NCBI RefSeq assembly: GCF_946479965.1
Contig: NZ_CAMLHX010000007.1
Location: 1 to 64,000, forward strand
DNA length: 64,000 nt
Direction of reading: 5' to 3'
DNA from: an uncultured Mucilaginibacter sp.
GTDB taxonomy: Bacteria > Bacteroidota > Bacteroidia > Sphingobacteriales > Sphingobacteriaceae
The notes beneath the pieces were generated by a model. That model was given only the letters and a program-made list of their open reading frames with translations, had not been told where the DNA came from and did no database searches. The translations under genes and the position numbers were made by a program. How positions within the stretch are numbered: position 1 is the first letter of the stretch; each line of letters opens with the position of its first letter. Below, one piece after another: positions 45,050 through 51,860 of the stretch.

Positions 45050-45937
45050 TTAAATTTTTAGGGAAGCAGGATAATACAGTTTCCATCGCGAATCATAAGC
45101 GGGAGAAATAAGCTCATAGTCTAAATAGAAATCATAGCTTTTCGCTCGTGACGAAAATAGCTTGATTTCACCAATGGAATAGTTCCCGGCTCTTTCCATA
45201 TAAAATCCAATACATTGATGATAAGGATACAAATAGTCCAGTTCATCCAGGTAATCTGACATCGTAGCGACGGAAACACGTTTCTTAGCTTTTTTGAACA
45301 CCCCTATCATTTGCTGCGGTGGTAGTGCATAGGCTGGACGAACGATACAATCAATAAGCGTGCGCTCTAGGTCAGTTATTAATACTTCTTCATTATTCTG
45401 TATTCTAAATGACCGTACACCGAGCTGGCCGGTGTATTTGCCTTTTAGATGAACGACATCTATACCGTTGAAATCTGCAGTATTTTCCGGTTGACGCTGG
45501 GGTTGGCTAAAGACTTTTGCTATTGCTGTCTGTTCAAGCTTTCCCTTCGGCGCTTTTGATAAAGCCTGAGCTTGTTCCCTATTTATATATATGCGGACAT
45601 CCTTATCGGTTAGACCCCAGACATGTAGTGCTGATAAATGCGACAAATAGGTTTTAGGGACAAGCTGGGAGATGATATAGTAGGCTGAACTACTGCACAA
45701 ATAATAACCTTGATAATATTCATTGCCAAAATCCAGGTAGCACTCATCGATAATAACCTCTGCTAATAAAGCATCGATGAATTTTGGAACGTTCATAGCC
45801 TGCGGCAAATTCCATTTTTTCTTATTTTTTTGAAATATCGCCTCTAAGCTCTCGACTGTATAGACATGCGGTAAGGTCCTAACCAAACTTCTTTTGATAG
45901 TATCGGCTGCCTGGGATATCCGCGACGTATTCGCCAT
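45050..45937 (-). CDS. AbiEi-like antitoxin/regulator, without a toxin partner
   Basis: A 295-residue protein with the outline of type IV antitoxins of the AbiEi family: an N-terminal winged-helix part (about 1-85), the SHLSALHVWGLTDKD stretch, and the LITDLERTLIDCIVRPAYA motif that is diagnostic of the family, followed by FKKAKKRVSVATMSDYLDEL. In AbiE pairs an AbiEii nucleotidyltransferase gene follows directly; here none does, and the next gene (44319-44918) is convergent and unrelated in look. It is transcribed away from the palindrome cluster and from the second AbiEi gene. A 52-bp perfect palindrome begins 21 bp upstream of its start. Confidence 0.82.
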   Translation of the reverse strand: MANTSRISQAADTIKRSLVRTLPHVYTVESLEAIFQKNKKKWNLPQAMNVPKFIDALLAEVIIDECYLDFGNEYYQGYYLCSSSAYYIISQLVPKTYLSHLSALHVWGLTDKDVRIYINREQAQALSKAPKGKLEQTAIAKVFSQPQRQPENTADFNGIDVVHLKGKYTGQLGVRSFRIQNNEEVLITDLERTLIDCIVRPAYALPPQQMIGVFKKAKKRVSVATMSDYLDELDYLYPYHQCIGFYMERAGNYSIGEIKLFSSRAKSYDFYLDYELISPAYDSRWKLYYPASLKI

Positions 45938-45958
45938 TGATTAATTATTGAGGTGTTT

Positions 45959-46010
45959 AGGTTGCCCTTTTACGGTTAGATATATATATCTAACCGTAAA
46001 AGGGCAACCT
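45959..46010. repeat. Perfect 52-bp palindrome upstream of the orphan AbiEi gene
   Basis: Both halves of 26 bp are exact complements with no loop. The left arm starts AGGTTGCCCTTTTACGGTTA and the centre is TATATATATA. It lies in the presumed promoter of the gene at 45050-45937 and may be its operator, or a cruciform recognised by another protein. Loop-free palindromes of this size are rare because they are removed by the SbcCD nuclease in many bacteria. Confidence 0.9.
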
Positions 46011-46083
46011 TGTTTGACTTAATAATAATATATTTTTTTAGCGTCCGTAGATTTTTACAAAAGAAGATTTGATCACCAAAATG

Positions 46084-46125
46084 TACCGGCATTGTTAAAA
46101 TGTATACATTTTAACAATGCCGGTA
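46084..46125. repeat. Perfect 42-bp palindrome
   Basis: Two exact 21-bp halves without a loop, with the left arm starting TACCGGCATTGTTAAAATG and a GTATAC centre. The sequence is different from the 52-bp palindrome 73 bp away, so they are not copies of each other. Confidence 0.9.
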
Positions 46126-46233
46126 ATAAATTGTTTTTTTAACTTGAAAATAAATGAATTTCCAATCAATAATCAACCCAATCACATTTAGGATTGGCAT
46201 TAATTTATTTACCCATAACATTTAAAAATCGAT

Positions 46234-46263
46234 ATCATATAAATAATTAATTATTTATATGAT
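46234..46263. repeat. Perfect 30-bp AT-rich palindrome
   Basis: Two exact 15-bp halves, ATCATATAAATAATT and its complement, no loop. It is 145 bp upstream of the second AbiEi gene and is the third exact palindrome in 300 bp. Confidence 0.8.
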
Positions 46264-46296
46264 GTATAGCTACTTAAATAATAAATTATATTTTAC

Positions 46297-46330
46297 ATTT
46301 GTCACATATTTTTTAAAATACGTGACAAAT
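46297..46330. promoter_or_regulatory. Inverted repeat TTTGTCAC...GTGACAAA (probable AbiEi operator 1)
   Basis: A 34-bp interrupted palindrome with arms ATTTGTCAC and GTGACAAAT; only the centre and one inner pair do not match. The core TTGTCAC recurs 15 bp downstream in the next repeat. Position (79 bp before the AbiEi start) and pairing fit autoregulation, known for AbiEi proteins that bind two inverted repeats in their own promoter. Confidence 0.65.
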
Positions 46331-46344
46331 CCAAGTAAAATATT

Positions 46345-46370
46345 GTCACAATTATTTAAAAAATTGTGAC
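46345..46370. promoter_or_regulatory. Inverted repeat GTCACAATT...AATTGTGAC (probable AbiEi operator 2)
   Basis: A 26-bp palindrome with 9-bp arms and an AT-rich centre, 39 bp before the AbiEi start. Together with 46297-46330 it forms a pair of related operators sharing TTGTCAC and GTGAC. Confidence 0.65.
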
Positions 46371-46408
46371 GAAATATTTTTTTATTATTCGTCTAACGAA
46401 AGTTTAGC

Positions 46409-47017
46409 ATGACAACACATACCGCAATCGAAGATTATATTAAACGTTATAAACGTGGTGATCTGATTGTGCCTACCGATTTTCGTGGAAAAGGAAGCGA
46501 TGAAGCTATAAGAAAAACATTGTCAAGGCTTGCTGCCGATGGAATAATCAGGAGGCTTGGCCATGGATTATACATTCTACCTAAGAAAGATCCCTTATTC
46601 GGAGAAGTACTTCCATCAACAGAAGAAATCGCTCATGCTTTAGCTGAAAAGGAAAAGATAAAGATCAAACCTGCTGGTGCGCAGGCCATACACAAACTAG
46701 GCCTTACTACTCAGGTTCCGACAAAACTGGTTTATTTGACAGATGGCAGCAGCAGAACCATCACTATCGGACGTAATGTTATCCGCTTCAAAGCGACGAC
46801 TCCTAAAAAAATGGCGTTGAAAGGGGAATTAAGCAGTTTAATTATTCTTGGGCTTGAAGAATTAGGTGTAAAGCAACTGGATGAGCCACTAAAAAAAAGA
46901 ATAGCAGAATTAATCCGGAAGGAAAACCCGGCAACATTAAAACAGGATATGAAGCTTGCATCTGCATCAGTTCATGACTTTTTACTTAAATTAATAAATG
47001 ATGATCGGATGGCTTAA
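46409..47017 (+). CDS. Type IV toxin-antitoxin system antitoxin, AbiEi/DUF6088-like
   Basis: A 202-residue protein with an N-terminal winged helix (DEAIRKTLSRLAADGIIRRL, ending in GHGLYILPKKD) and a C-terminal domain with RTITIGRNVIRFKAT typical of DUF6088/AbiEi antitoxins. The protein represses its own operon and counters the AbiEii toxin encoded next. Its last 20 bp overlap the toxin gene. The region upstream holds two related inverted repeats, the expected binding sites. Confidence 0.88.
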   Translation: MTTHTAIEDYIKRYKRGDLIVPTDFRGKGSDEAIRKTLSRLAADGIIRRLGHGLYILPKKDPLFGEVLPSTEEIAHALAEKEKIKIKPAGAQAIHKLGLTTQVPTKLVYLTDGSSRTITIGRNVIRFKATTPKKMALKGELSSLIILGLEELGVKQLDEPLKKRIAELIRKENPATLKQDMKLASASVHDFLLKLINDDRMA

Positions 47018-48017
47018 TTTAACCGATGAGCAACGTCGCACCAGTTTGGCGCAGGCGGAAAACAACAGTGGCATCATCGCCAAGGCGTTAGAGAAAGATT
47101 GGTGGGTTACGCTGACATTAAAGGCATTGTTCCAAACCCCATTTGCGAATGAGCTTGTGTTTAAAGGTGGAACGTCCCTGAGTAAATGCTGGAAGCTGAT
47201 TAACCGATTTTCAGAAGACATTGACATTTCGTTATCACCTGCCTTGTTCAATATGGAGTACCAAGATAAACCTGGTTCAGGTTATTTGAATCGTTTAAAA
47301 CGGAATGGCTGTGCATTCACGTCTAATACTTTAATGGACGCTTTACACGAACAGTTCAGGGCCATAGGTCTCCCTGAAGGTGCCGTAACGACCCGGGCTG
47401 GCGAAATATCCCCTGATATGCGCGATAAAGATCCACAAGAGCTATACATAGCTTACCGGTCTTTATATGCCCCGAATCCTTATCTGCCTGACGAAGTAAA
47501 AATAGAAGCGGGTGTGCGCTCCAAATTAGAACCTTACAAAACAATGCCGGTGAGTTCGTTACTGGACGAATATTTTCCAAATGCGGCTTACGCAGAAGAA
47601 CCTTTCTCTGTACAGGCTGTTGAACCAAAAAAAACATTTATAGAAAAGGCTTTTTTGCTCCATGAAATGTTTAACCGCGGAGGAGCGGAGGTTATCAAAA
47701 CCGAACGCATGTCCCGGCATTTTCACGATTTGGTTGTTATGATGCGAATTGGTGTGGGACAGGAGGCATTAGCTGACAAGGGGCTGTATGAAACCATCAT
47801 TAAGCACCGTCGTTATTATAATAAATTGAGGGGTGTAAACTACGATTTGCTGTATCCTGATTATATTGATTTTTATCCACCAGCTAACTTGTTGGAAGCA
47901 TTTAAATCTGATTATCGGGTTATGCTTGATAACATGATATTTGGCGAAGCTCCAGACGAAGAAGAGCTTTTTGAACTGGTATCAGAATTAATCCAGCGTT
48001 TTCGGGACGTGAAATAA
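46998..48017 (+). CDS. AbiEii-type nucleotidyltransferase toxin
   Basis: A 339-residue protein of the AbiEii/AbiGii family. The nucleotidyltransferase centre is FKGGTSLSKCW (Gly57-Gly58-Thr59-Ser60) followed by SEDIDISL with Asp74 and Asp76. Known relatives transfer nucleotides to tRNA or other RNA and cause growth arrest, and with the AbiEi antitoxin they stabilise mobile elements and abort phage infection. The gene overlaps the antitoxin gene; ATG 47001 is an alternative start one codon later. Confidence 0.92.
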   Translation: MMIGWLNLTDEQRRTSLAQAENNSGIIAKALEKDWWVTLTLKALFQTPFANELVFKGGTSLSKCWKLINRFSEDIDISLSPALFNMEYQDKPGSGYLNRLKRNGCAFTSNTLMDALHEQFRAIGLPEGAVTTRAGEISPDMRDKDPQELYIAYRSLYAPNPYLPDEVKIEAGVRSKLEPYKTMPVSSLLDEYFPNAAYAEEPFSVQAVEPKKTFIEKAFLLHEMFNRGGAEVIKTERMSRHFHDLVVMMRIGVGQEALADKGLYETIIKHRRYYNKLRGVNYDLLYPDYIDFYPPANLLEAFKSDYRVMLDNMIFGEAPDEEELFELVSELIQRFRDVK

Positions 48018-48036
48018 CAACTGCCTTTGATATATT

Positions 48037-48241
48037 TTAATACAGCATCGGTACATAAGCGATAATGCTGTGTCTTGTCTTCATTCTTGCTTTTCGGTAC
48101 CGGTCATTACCTTCACTAGTAAGTTTGACTAATTTGAGCGAGTTTGCATAGTCCATATAGTGCTGTACATATTTTCAGGTCCAACTCAAAGGCTTTCAGG
48201 TGAGTCCGGCCGCATTCATCAAAATTATGATGAAAATCCAT
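48037..48241 (-). pseudogene. Possible relic of a small gene in two frames
   Basis: Two overlapping minus-strand frames lie end to end: 48116-48241 (41 codons, with HHNFDECGRTHLKAFELDL and GLCKLAQ) and 48037-48156 (39 codons, with LKLVKLTSEGNDRYRKARMK). The second frame continues a protein-like sequence where the first breaks off, as if one base had been lost. No family was recognised. It could be the remnant of a gene cut by element integration. Confidence 0.3.
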
Positions 48242-48361
48242 TTTAATATAAGCAGTCAAATTATTATATCCTTAAGTCACTTTGACTGCCTAAAAACTAT
48301 AATCCTATAAAATGAATTTACCGATTTACTTAATCAAATGATATTGTTTATACACGAATAA

Positions 48362-48451
48362 TTCGGTATATTTGAGTATTAACGTTCTTAAACAACAACA
48401 AATTGATACAAAATATTCGGTATACTTTTCGGTATACTATCCGAATACCGT
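48362..48451. repeat. Clustered TTCGGTATA motifs
   Basis: TTCGGTATA occurs at 48362, 48416 and 48428. The last two are in a 12-bp direct repeat (TTCGGTATACTT unit), and CGGTAT...ATACCG forms an inverted pair at 48430-48450. Arrays like this bind replication, excision or regulator proteins. It is near the presumed element border. Confidence 0.5.
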
Positions 48452-48520
48452 TGACATAAGTTATTGATAATAAGGTTATTATCTCTATATCCAGCAATCC
48501 TGATGGGATCACAACAAATG

Positions 48521-48553
48521 AAGCTTTCTGATGATAAGTCAGGAGGCTTTTTT
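48521..48553 (+). terminator. Intrinsic terminator
   Basis: An 11-bp stem AAGCTTTCTGA / TCAGGAGGCTT (two G-U pairs in RNA) with a 7-nt loop, followed by a run of six T. It reads on the plus strand, about 500 bp after the AbiEii gene, and would stop readthrough from the element into the chromosome. Confidence 0.7.
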
Positions 48554-48830
48554 GTTGAAATATGCAGGTGTTGCAAAAAATATGTGTTCCCCTAAAATAA
48601 AATTACAATTATCTGTATATCAATTTATTAACTATTTCACTCAAGTTGTTAAATTTCATCGGAAAACAATTAACCTACTCATTATCAGCAAAATAACAAA
48701 TACTGATCTCCATCTTTTTGCAACACAATAGCAACAGTTAGAACCACTGGCTCACCTCTTTATTATTACCCGTACTGAAAATGTTTACCCTTCACAAAAG
48801 GCAAATAACACGAGAAAAAACCAATGAGTG

Positions 48831-49334
48831 TTATAGGCCGTAGCCGTCATTTATACAATCTATTCCTTTTATACCTACGGACTGTATTTTTCGAGTGGCC
48901 CTATTAATCCTAAATGCCTTAACAACTTTCTTAAAAAATTCTTCGTCGTCCTTTTTTGGGTTGACGATAGCGATTATATTGCTGTCAAATTCCCGATTAA
49001 CCCTGCAATCAACCGTTATAACACATAGGTTGGCCGGTATTCTTCCTAAGACAACCACATCTAAGATTTTATATTTAATCTTTTCTCCATCTTTTAAGCA
49101 AGTGTCTAAAACTAACACTTTGTTTGCTCTATTTTCAACCAGTACAATAGCATAATTTGATTCGATCGGGGTTAATAATGCCGCTGACATTTCTTTGTAA
49201 CCTTTAAATGCTTTGAGTTCTTCAATCTTTGAATAGGTGCTGCCAACTGCTGATTGAAGGGTATTAGTCTTAGTTTGACCGTAGATTTGGGCTACATTTA
49301 AAAGTAAAATTGTGAAAAGTGTGATAAGTTTCAT
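48831..49334 (-). CDS. Secreted protein of unknown function
   Basis: A 167-residue protein with a signal peptide (1-19, ending YGQ) and a mixed alpha/beta mature part with three Cys, in LDTCLKDG, NLCVITVDCRV and CINDGYGL. I do not recognise the family. It is transcribed in the same direction as pbpC but lies downstream of it with a 34-bp gap, so it may be in the same transcript. Its composition is ordinary chromosomal. Confidence 0.65.
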   Translation of the reverse strand: MKLITLFTILLLNVAQIYGQTKTNTLQSAVGSTYSKIEELKAFKGYKEMSAALLTPIESNYAIVLVENRANKVLVLDTCLKDGEKIKYKILDVVVLGRIPANLCVITVDCRVNREFDSNIIAIVNPKKDDEEFFKKVVKAFRINRATRKIQSVGIKGIDCINDGYGL

Positions 49335-49368
49335 ACTCTAATATAGTTTATTTTTATAAAAAAAGCGC

Positions 49369-51741
49369 CTATTTCCCTTTCTCCAGCACCTCAAAGCGTG
49401 TTTGCAGGCGGTTGCCATCGGCATCAACCAAGGTTAAAATATGTTTACCCGGCGCAGGGTTAAGCGCCATTTGGTGGTAACCTGTAGTTTGGCCAACGTA
49501 CTGGTCGTCAAGGTTCCAAAACAGTTTAATGCCGGGCTGCCTGTGCGCGGCATTACAGATCACCCGCCCGCGTCCGCCATCGGCCTCCAGCGGCACGTAA
49601 ACCTTAGCGCCATCTTTGGGGTATATCATCTCCATTGTGCGTTGTGCAGTGGTACCGCAATCTTGCCTAAACGGCGGCAGGGCACGGTAGTTATAACTCC
49701 GGCTTTTATAATAATACTCCATAGATGGCGGCAGCACAAACCAGGGCACATGCACCATATTACCGGGCGCTTCGCACCCCGAGTTAACCTGCCATTTACG
49801 AGTGGCGTCCAGATGCACCAATTGATGAAAGGTACATACTCCTGCCTTTAATCCGCTTTTGGGGACCAACAACGTATCAACAGGTTGGCAGTATTCGCCT
49901 GCCCTATAACCGCTTTCTCGGCAAATGGCTATGCGGGTCATTTCTCCTGCAGGCATATTAAACCATTGACGCGACACAGGCAGTTGCCTGAAAATTTCGA
50001 ATAAGATAGGCGCTGCAGTATTTACGCCGATCAATCCCGGCCTGCCCTCGCCATTGGTGTTGCCCACCCAAACGCCAACCACATAGCGCGGCGTTACACC
50101 TATGGCCCAGCCATCGCGAAAGCCAAAGCTGGTGCCGGTTTTCCAGGCTATACGTTGGGTAGAGCTAAACTGCTGCCACAGCATTTCATCGCCGGGGCGC
50201 ATAACTTCTTCCATAGCCTGAAAGGTGTAATATATGGAAGCCGCATTCAGTAAACCACCTTTTTCAAGTTGTTTATCCGGCTGCTGCGCAGCGGTATAAA
50301 CCGGCGAGTGATAATCATTGGCATCATACTGCCCTTTATTTTTATTATAATGATTTAACACCCTGGCCATATCGGCATAAGCTCCTGAAAGCTCCCAAAG
50401 GTTATTTTCTGATCCGCCTAATATCAGCGACAAACCATAATGATCAGCTGGCTGGTTAAGGGTGGTCATGCCTACTTTGCGCAGCAGGCTGTGCAACCTC
50501 TCGTATTTGTACTGCACCAGCATTTTAACTGCAGGTATATTCAGCGACCGCGACAAAGCCTTTGATGCCGGAACGGCACCATCATAACCCAGGTCAAAAT
50601 TTTGCGGGTGATAACCCGCTATCTGCGTCGGAATATCAGGTATCAAGCTATTCGGCAATATCAAACCGTCGTGCAGCATAGCGGCGTAAAGTATCGGTTT
50701 CAAGGTACTGCCCGGACTGCGCGGTGCGGCAATTACATCCACATCGCTTTCCATATCTGCGTTTTCGGGATGGTTTATGTTGCCCACATAAGCCAGCGTT
50801 TGGCCCGTCTCAACATCCAATACTATAGCTGCCGCATTGCGGATATTGTTGCCCTTTAGTAGTTGATGGTGGCGTTCCACAATGTCGGTAACGTTTTGTT
50901 GCAGCACGCCGTTGATGGAGGTTTTAACCCTGCCACCGTTTTGTCCTACCGCTATATTGTCGCCACGAAAGCGTTGTAGCAAATGCGGAGCTAGTCGAGG
51001 TAGCGGTACAGGCTTTTCGGGCACGGGTTCAAGTTTGGCCAGCATAGCCGTGGTAGCATCGATTGTTTTTTGCTGCGCGAGTTTATCTATCAGCTTATTT
51101 CTTTTTCTTAACAGGATGAGGCGGTTCTTTCCGGGATGCACCAGCGATGGTGAGTTAGGAAGCACCGCCAGCGCGGCCATTTCGCCCCAGGATAATTTCT
51201 CCGGCCCGCGCCCGAAATATCGCCATGATGCGGCATCCAAACCAACAACGTTACTACCGAATGGCGCGTTGCTGCTGTAAAGCGCAAGGATTTCGGCTTT
51301 GGAGTGGGTTAGCTCTAACCGCATAGCCTTAAATATCTCTAACGACTTTTGCCAAAAGGTTCGGTTTTGCCGGGTAGACAGGCGGATAACCTGCATGGTT
51401 AGCGTACTACCACCGCTGACCACATGCCGCGCAGTTATGTTCTGCTTTATGGCTCTGCCAAAGGCCAGCGGATCAAAGCCCCAATGGTGTTCAAAACGCT
51501 TATCCTCAAAAGCCATAATACAGGCCTTGAATTTATCGGGCACTTGTTCATTGTAAGGAAATCGCCACTGCCCGTCAGATGCTATAGCAGCACCAAGTAG
51601 TTGCCCATTGTTATCATCAATGACAAATGAGGTGGGCGTATTGAATAGTTTTTTAGGTATGCAGAACCAGAATAGCAAAAGCAGAATAAGCCCGACTACA
51701 ATAAACGCAACACGTTTTGGTTTTTTAAAAATGACGTTCAC
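49369..51741 (-). CDS. pbpC: Penicillin-binding protein 1C
   Basis: A 790-residue bifunctional enzyme. After a membrane anchor (about residues 10-28) the glycosyltransferase domain has the EDKRFEHHWGFDP motif (about residue 78) and GGSTLTMQ. The transpeptidase domain has SPGSTLKP (SxxK), SRSLN (SxN) and WKTGTSFGF (KTG). The C-terminal domain (about 690-790) is the BiPBP_C module typical of PBP1C. It builds peptidoglycan and is nearly always next to an alpha-2-macroglobulin gene, as here. Confidence 0.94.
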   Translation of the reverse strand: MNVIFKKPKRVAFIVVGLILLLLFWFCIPKKLFNTPTSFVIDDNNGQLLGAAIASDGQWRFPYNEQVPDKFKACIMAFEDKRFEHHWGFDPLAFGRAIKQNITARHVVSGGSTLTMQVIRLSTRQNRTFWQKSLEIFKAMRLELTHSKAEILALYSSNAPFGSNVVGLDAASWRYFGRGPEKLSWGEMAALAVLPNSPSLVHPGKNRLILLRKRNKLIDKLAQQKTIDATTAMLAKLEPVPEKPVPLPRLAPHLLQRFRGDNIAVGQNGGRVKTSINGVLQQNVTDIVERHHQLLKGNNIRNAAAIVLDVETGQTLAYVGNINHPENADMESDVDVIAAPRSPGSTLKPILYAAMLHDGLILPNSLIPDIPTQIAGYHPQNFDLGYDGAVPASKALSRSLNIPAVKMLVQYKYERLHSLLRKVGMTTLNQPADHYGLSLILGGSENNLWELSGAYADMARVLNHYNKNKGQYDANDYHSPVYTAAQQPDKQLEKGGLLNAASIYYTFQAMEEVMRPGDEMLWQQFSSTQRIAWKTGTSFGFRDGWAIGVTPRYVVGVWVGNTNGEGRPGLIGVNTAAPILFEIFRQLPVSRQWFNMPAGEMTRIAICRESGYRAGEYCQPVDTLLVPKSGLKAGVCTFHQLVHLDATRKWQVNSGCEAPGNMVHVPWFVLPPSMEYYYKSRSYNYRALPPFRQDCGTTAQRTMEMIYPKDGAKVYVPLEADGGRGRVICNAAHRQPGIKLFWNLDDQYVGQTTGYHQMALNPAPGKHILTLVDADGNRLQTRFEVLEKGK

Positions 51742-51756
51742 AGTTCAAAATCGAGC

Positions 51757-51847
51757 TGTCATTTCGAGCGATAGCGAGAAATCCATACACTGTTTGAGCC
51801 ACGGGATCGGCTTGTGAATAGATCTCTCACTGTCGTTCGAGATGACA
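51757..51847. repeat. REP-like palindromic repeat
   Basis: A 91-bp element with inverted 27-bp ends that match except for five transitions (all G-U compatible), starting TGTCATTTCGAGCGATAGCG and ending with CTGTCGTTCGAGATGACA. Elements with this TCATTTCGAGCGATAGCGAG head are frequent in Sphingobacteriaceae genomes, to my knowledge. It sits between the alpha-2-macroglobulin gene and pbpC. Confidence 0.7.
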
Positions 51848-51860
51848 AGTTATATAAGTT

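Larger units (their letters stand above)
48018..48830. other. Long intergenic region, probable border of the conjugative element
   Basis: About 800 bp without a complete gene between the toxin-antitoxin pair and genes of ordinary chromosomal type. It holds broken minus-strand frames (48037-48241), clustered TTCGGTATA motifs (48362-48451) and an intrinsic terminator (48521-48553). A plus-strand frame of 66 codons (48531-48731) overlaps the terminator and is AT-rich with no motif, so it was rejected. No integrase gene or direct repeat that could be an attachment core was found. Confidence 0.6.

Noticed and set aside
48531..48731. Plus-strand frame of 66 codons
   Set aside because: It overlaps the intrinsic terminator and is AT-rich with no motif.
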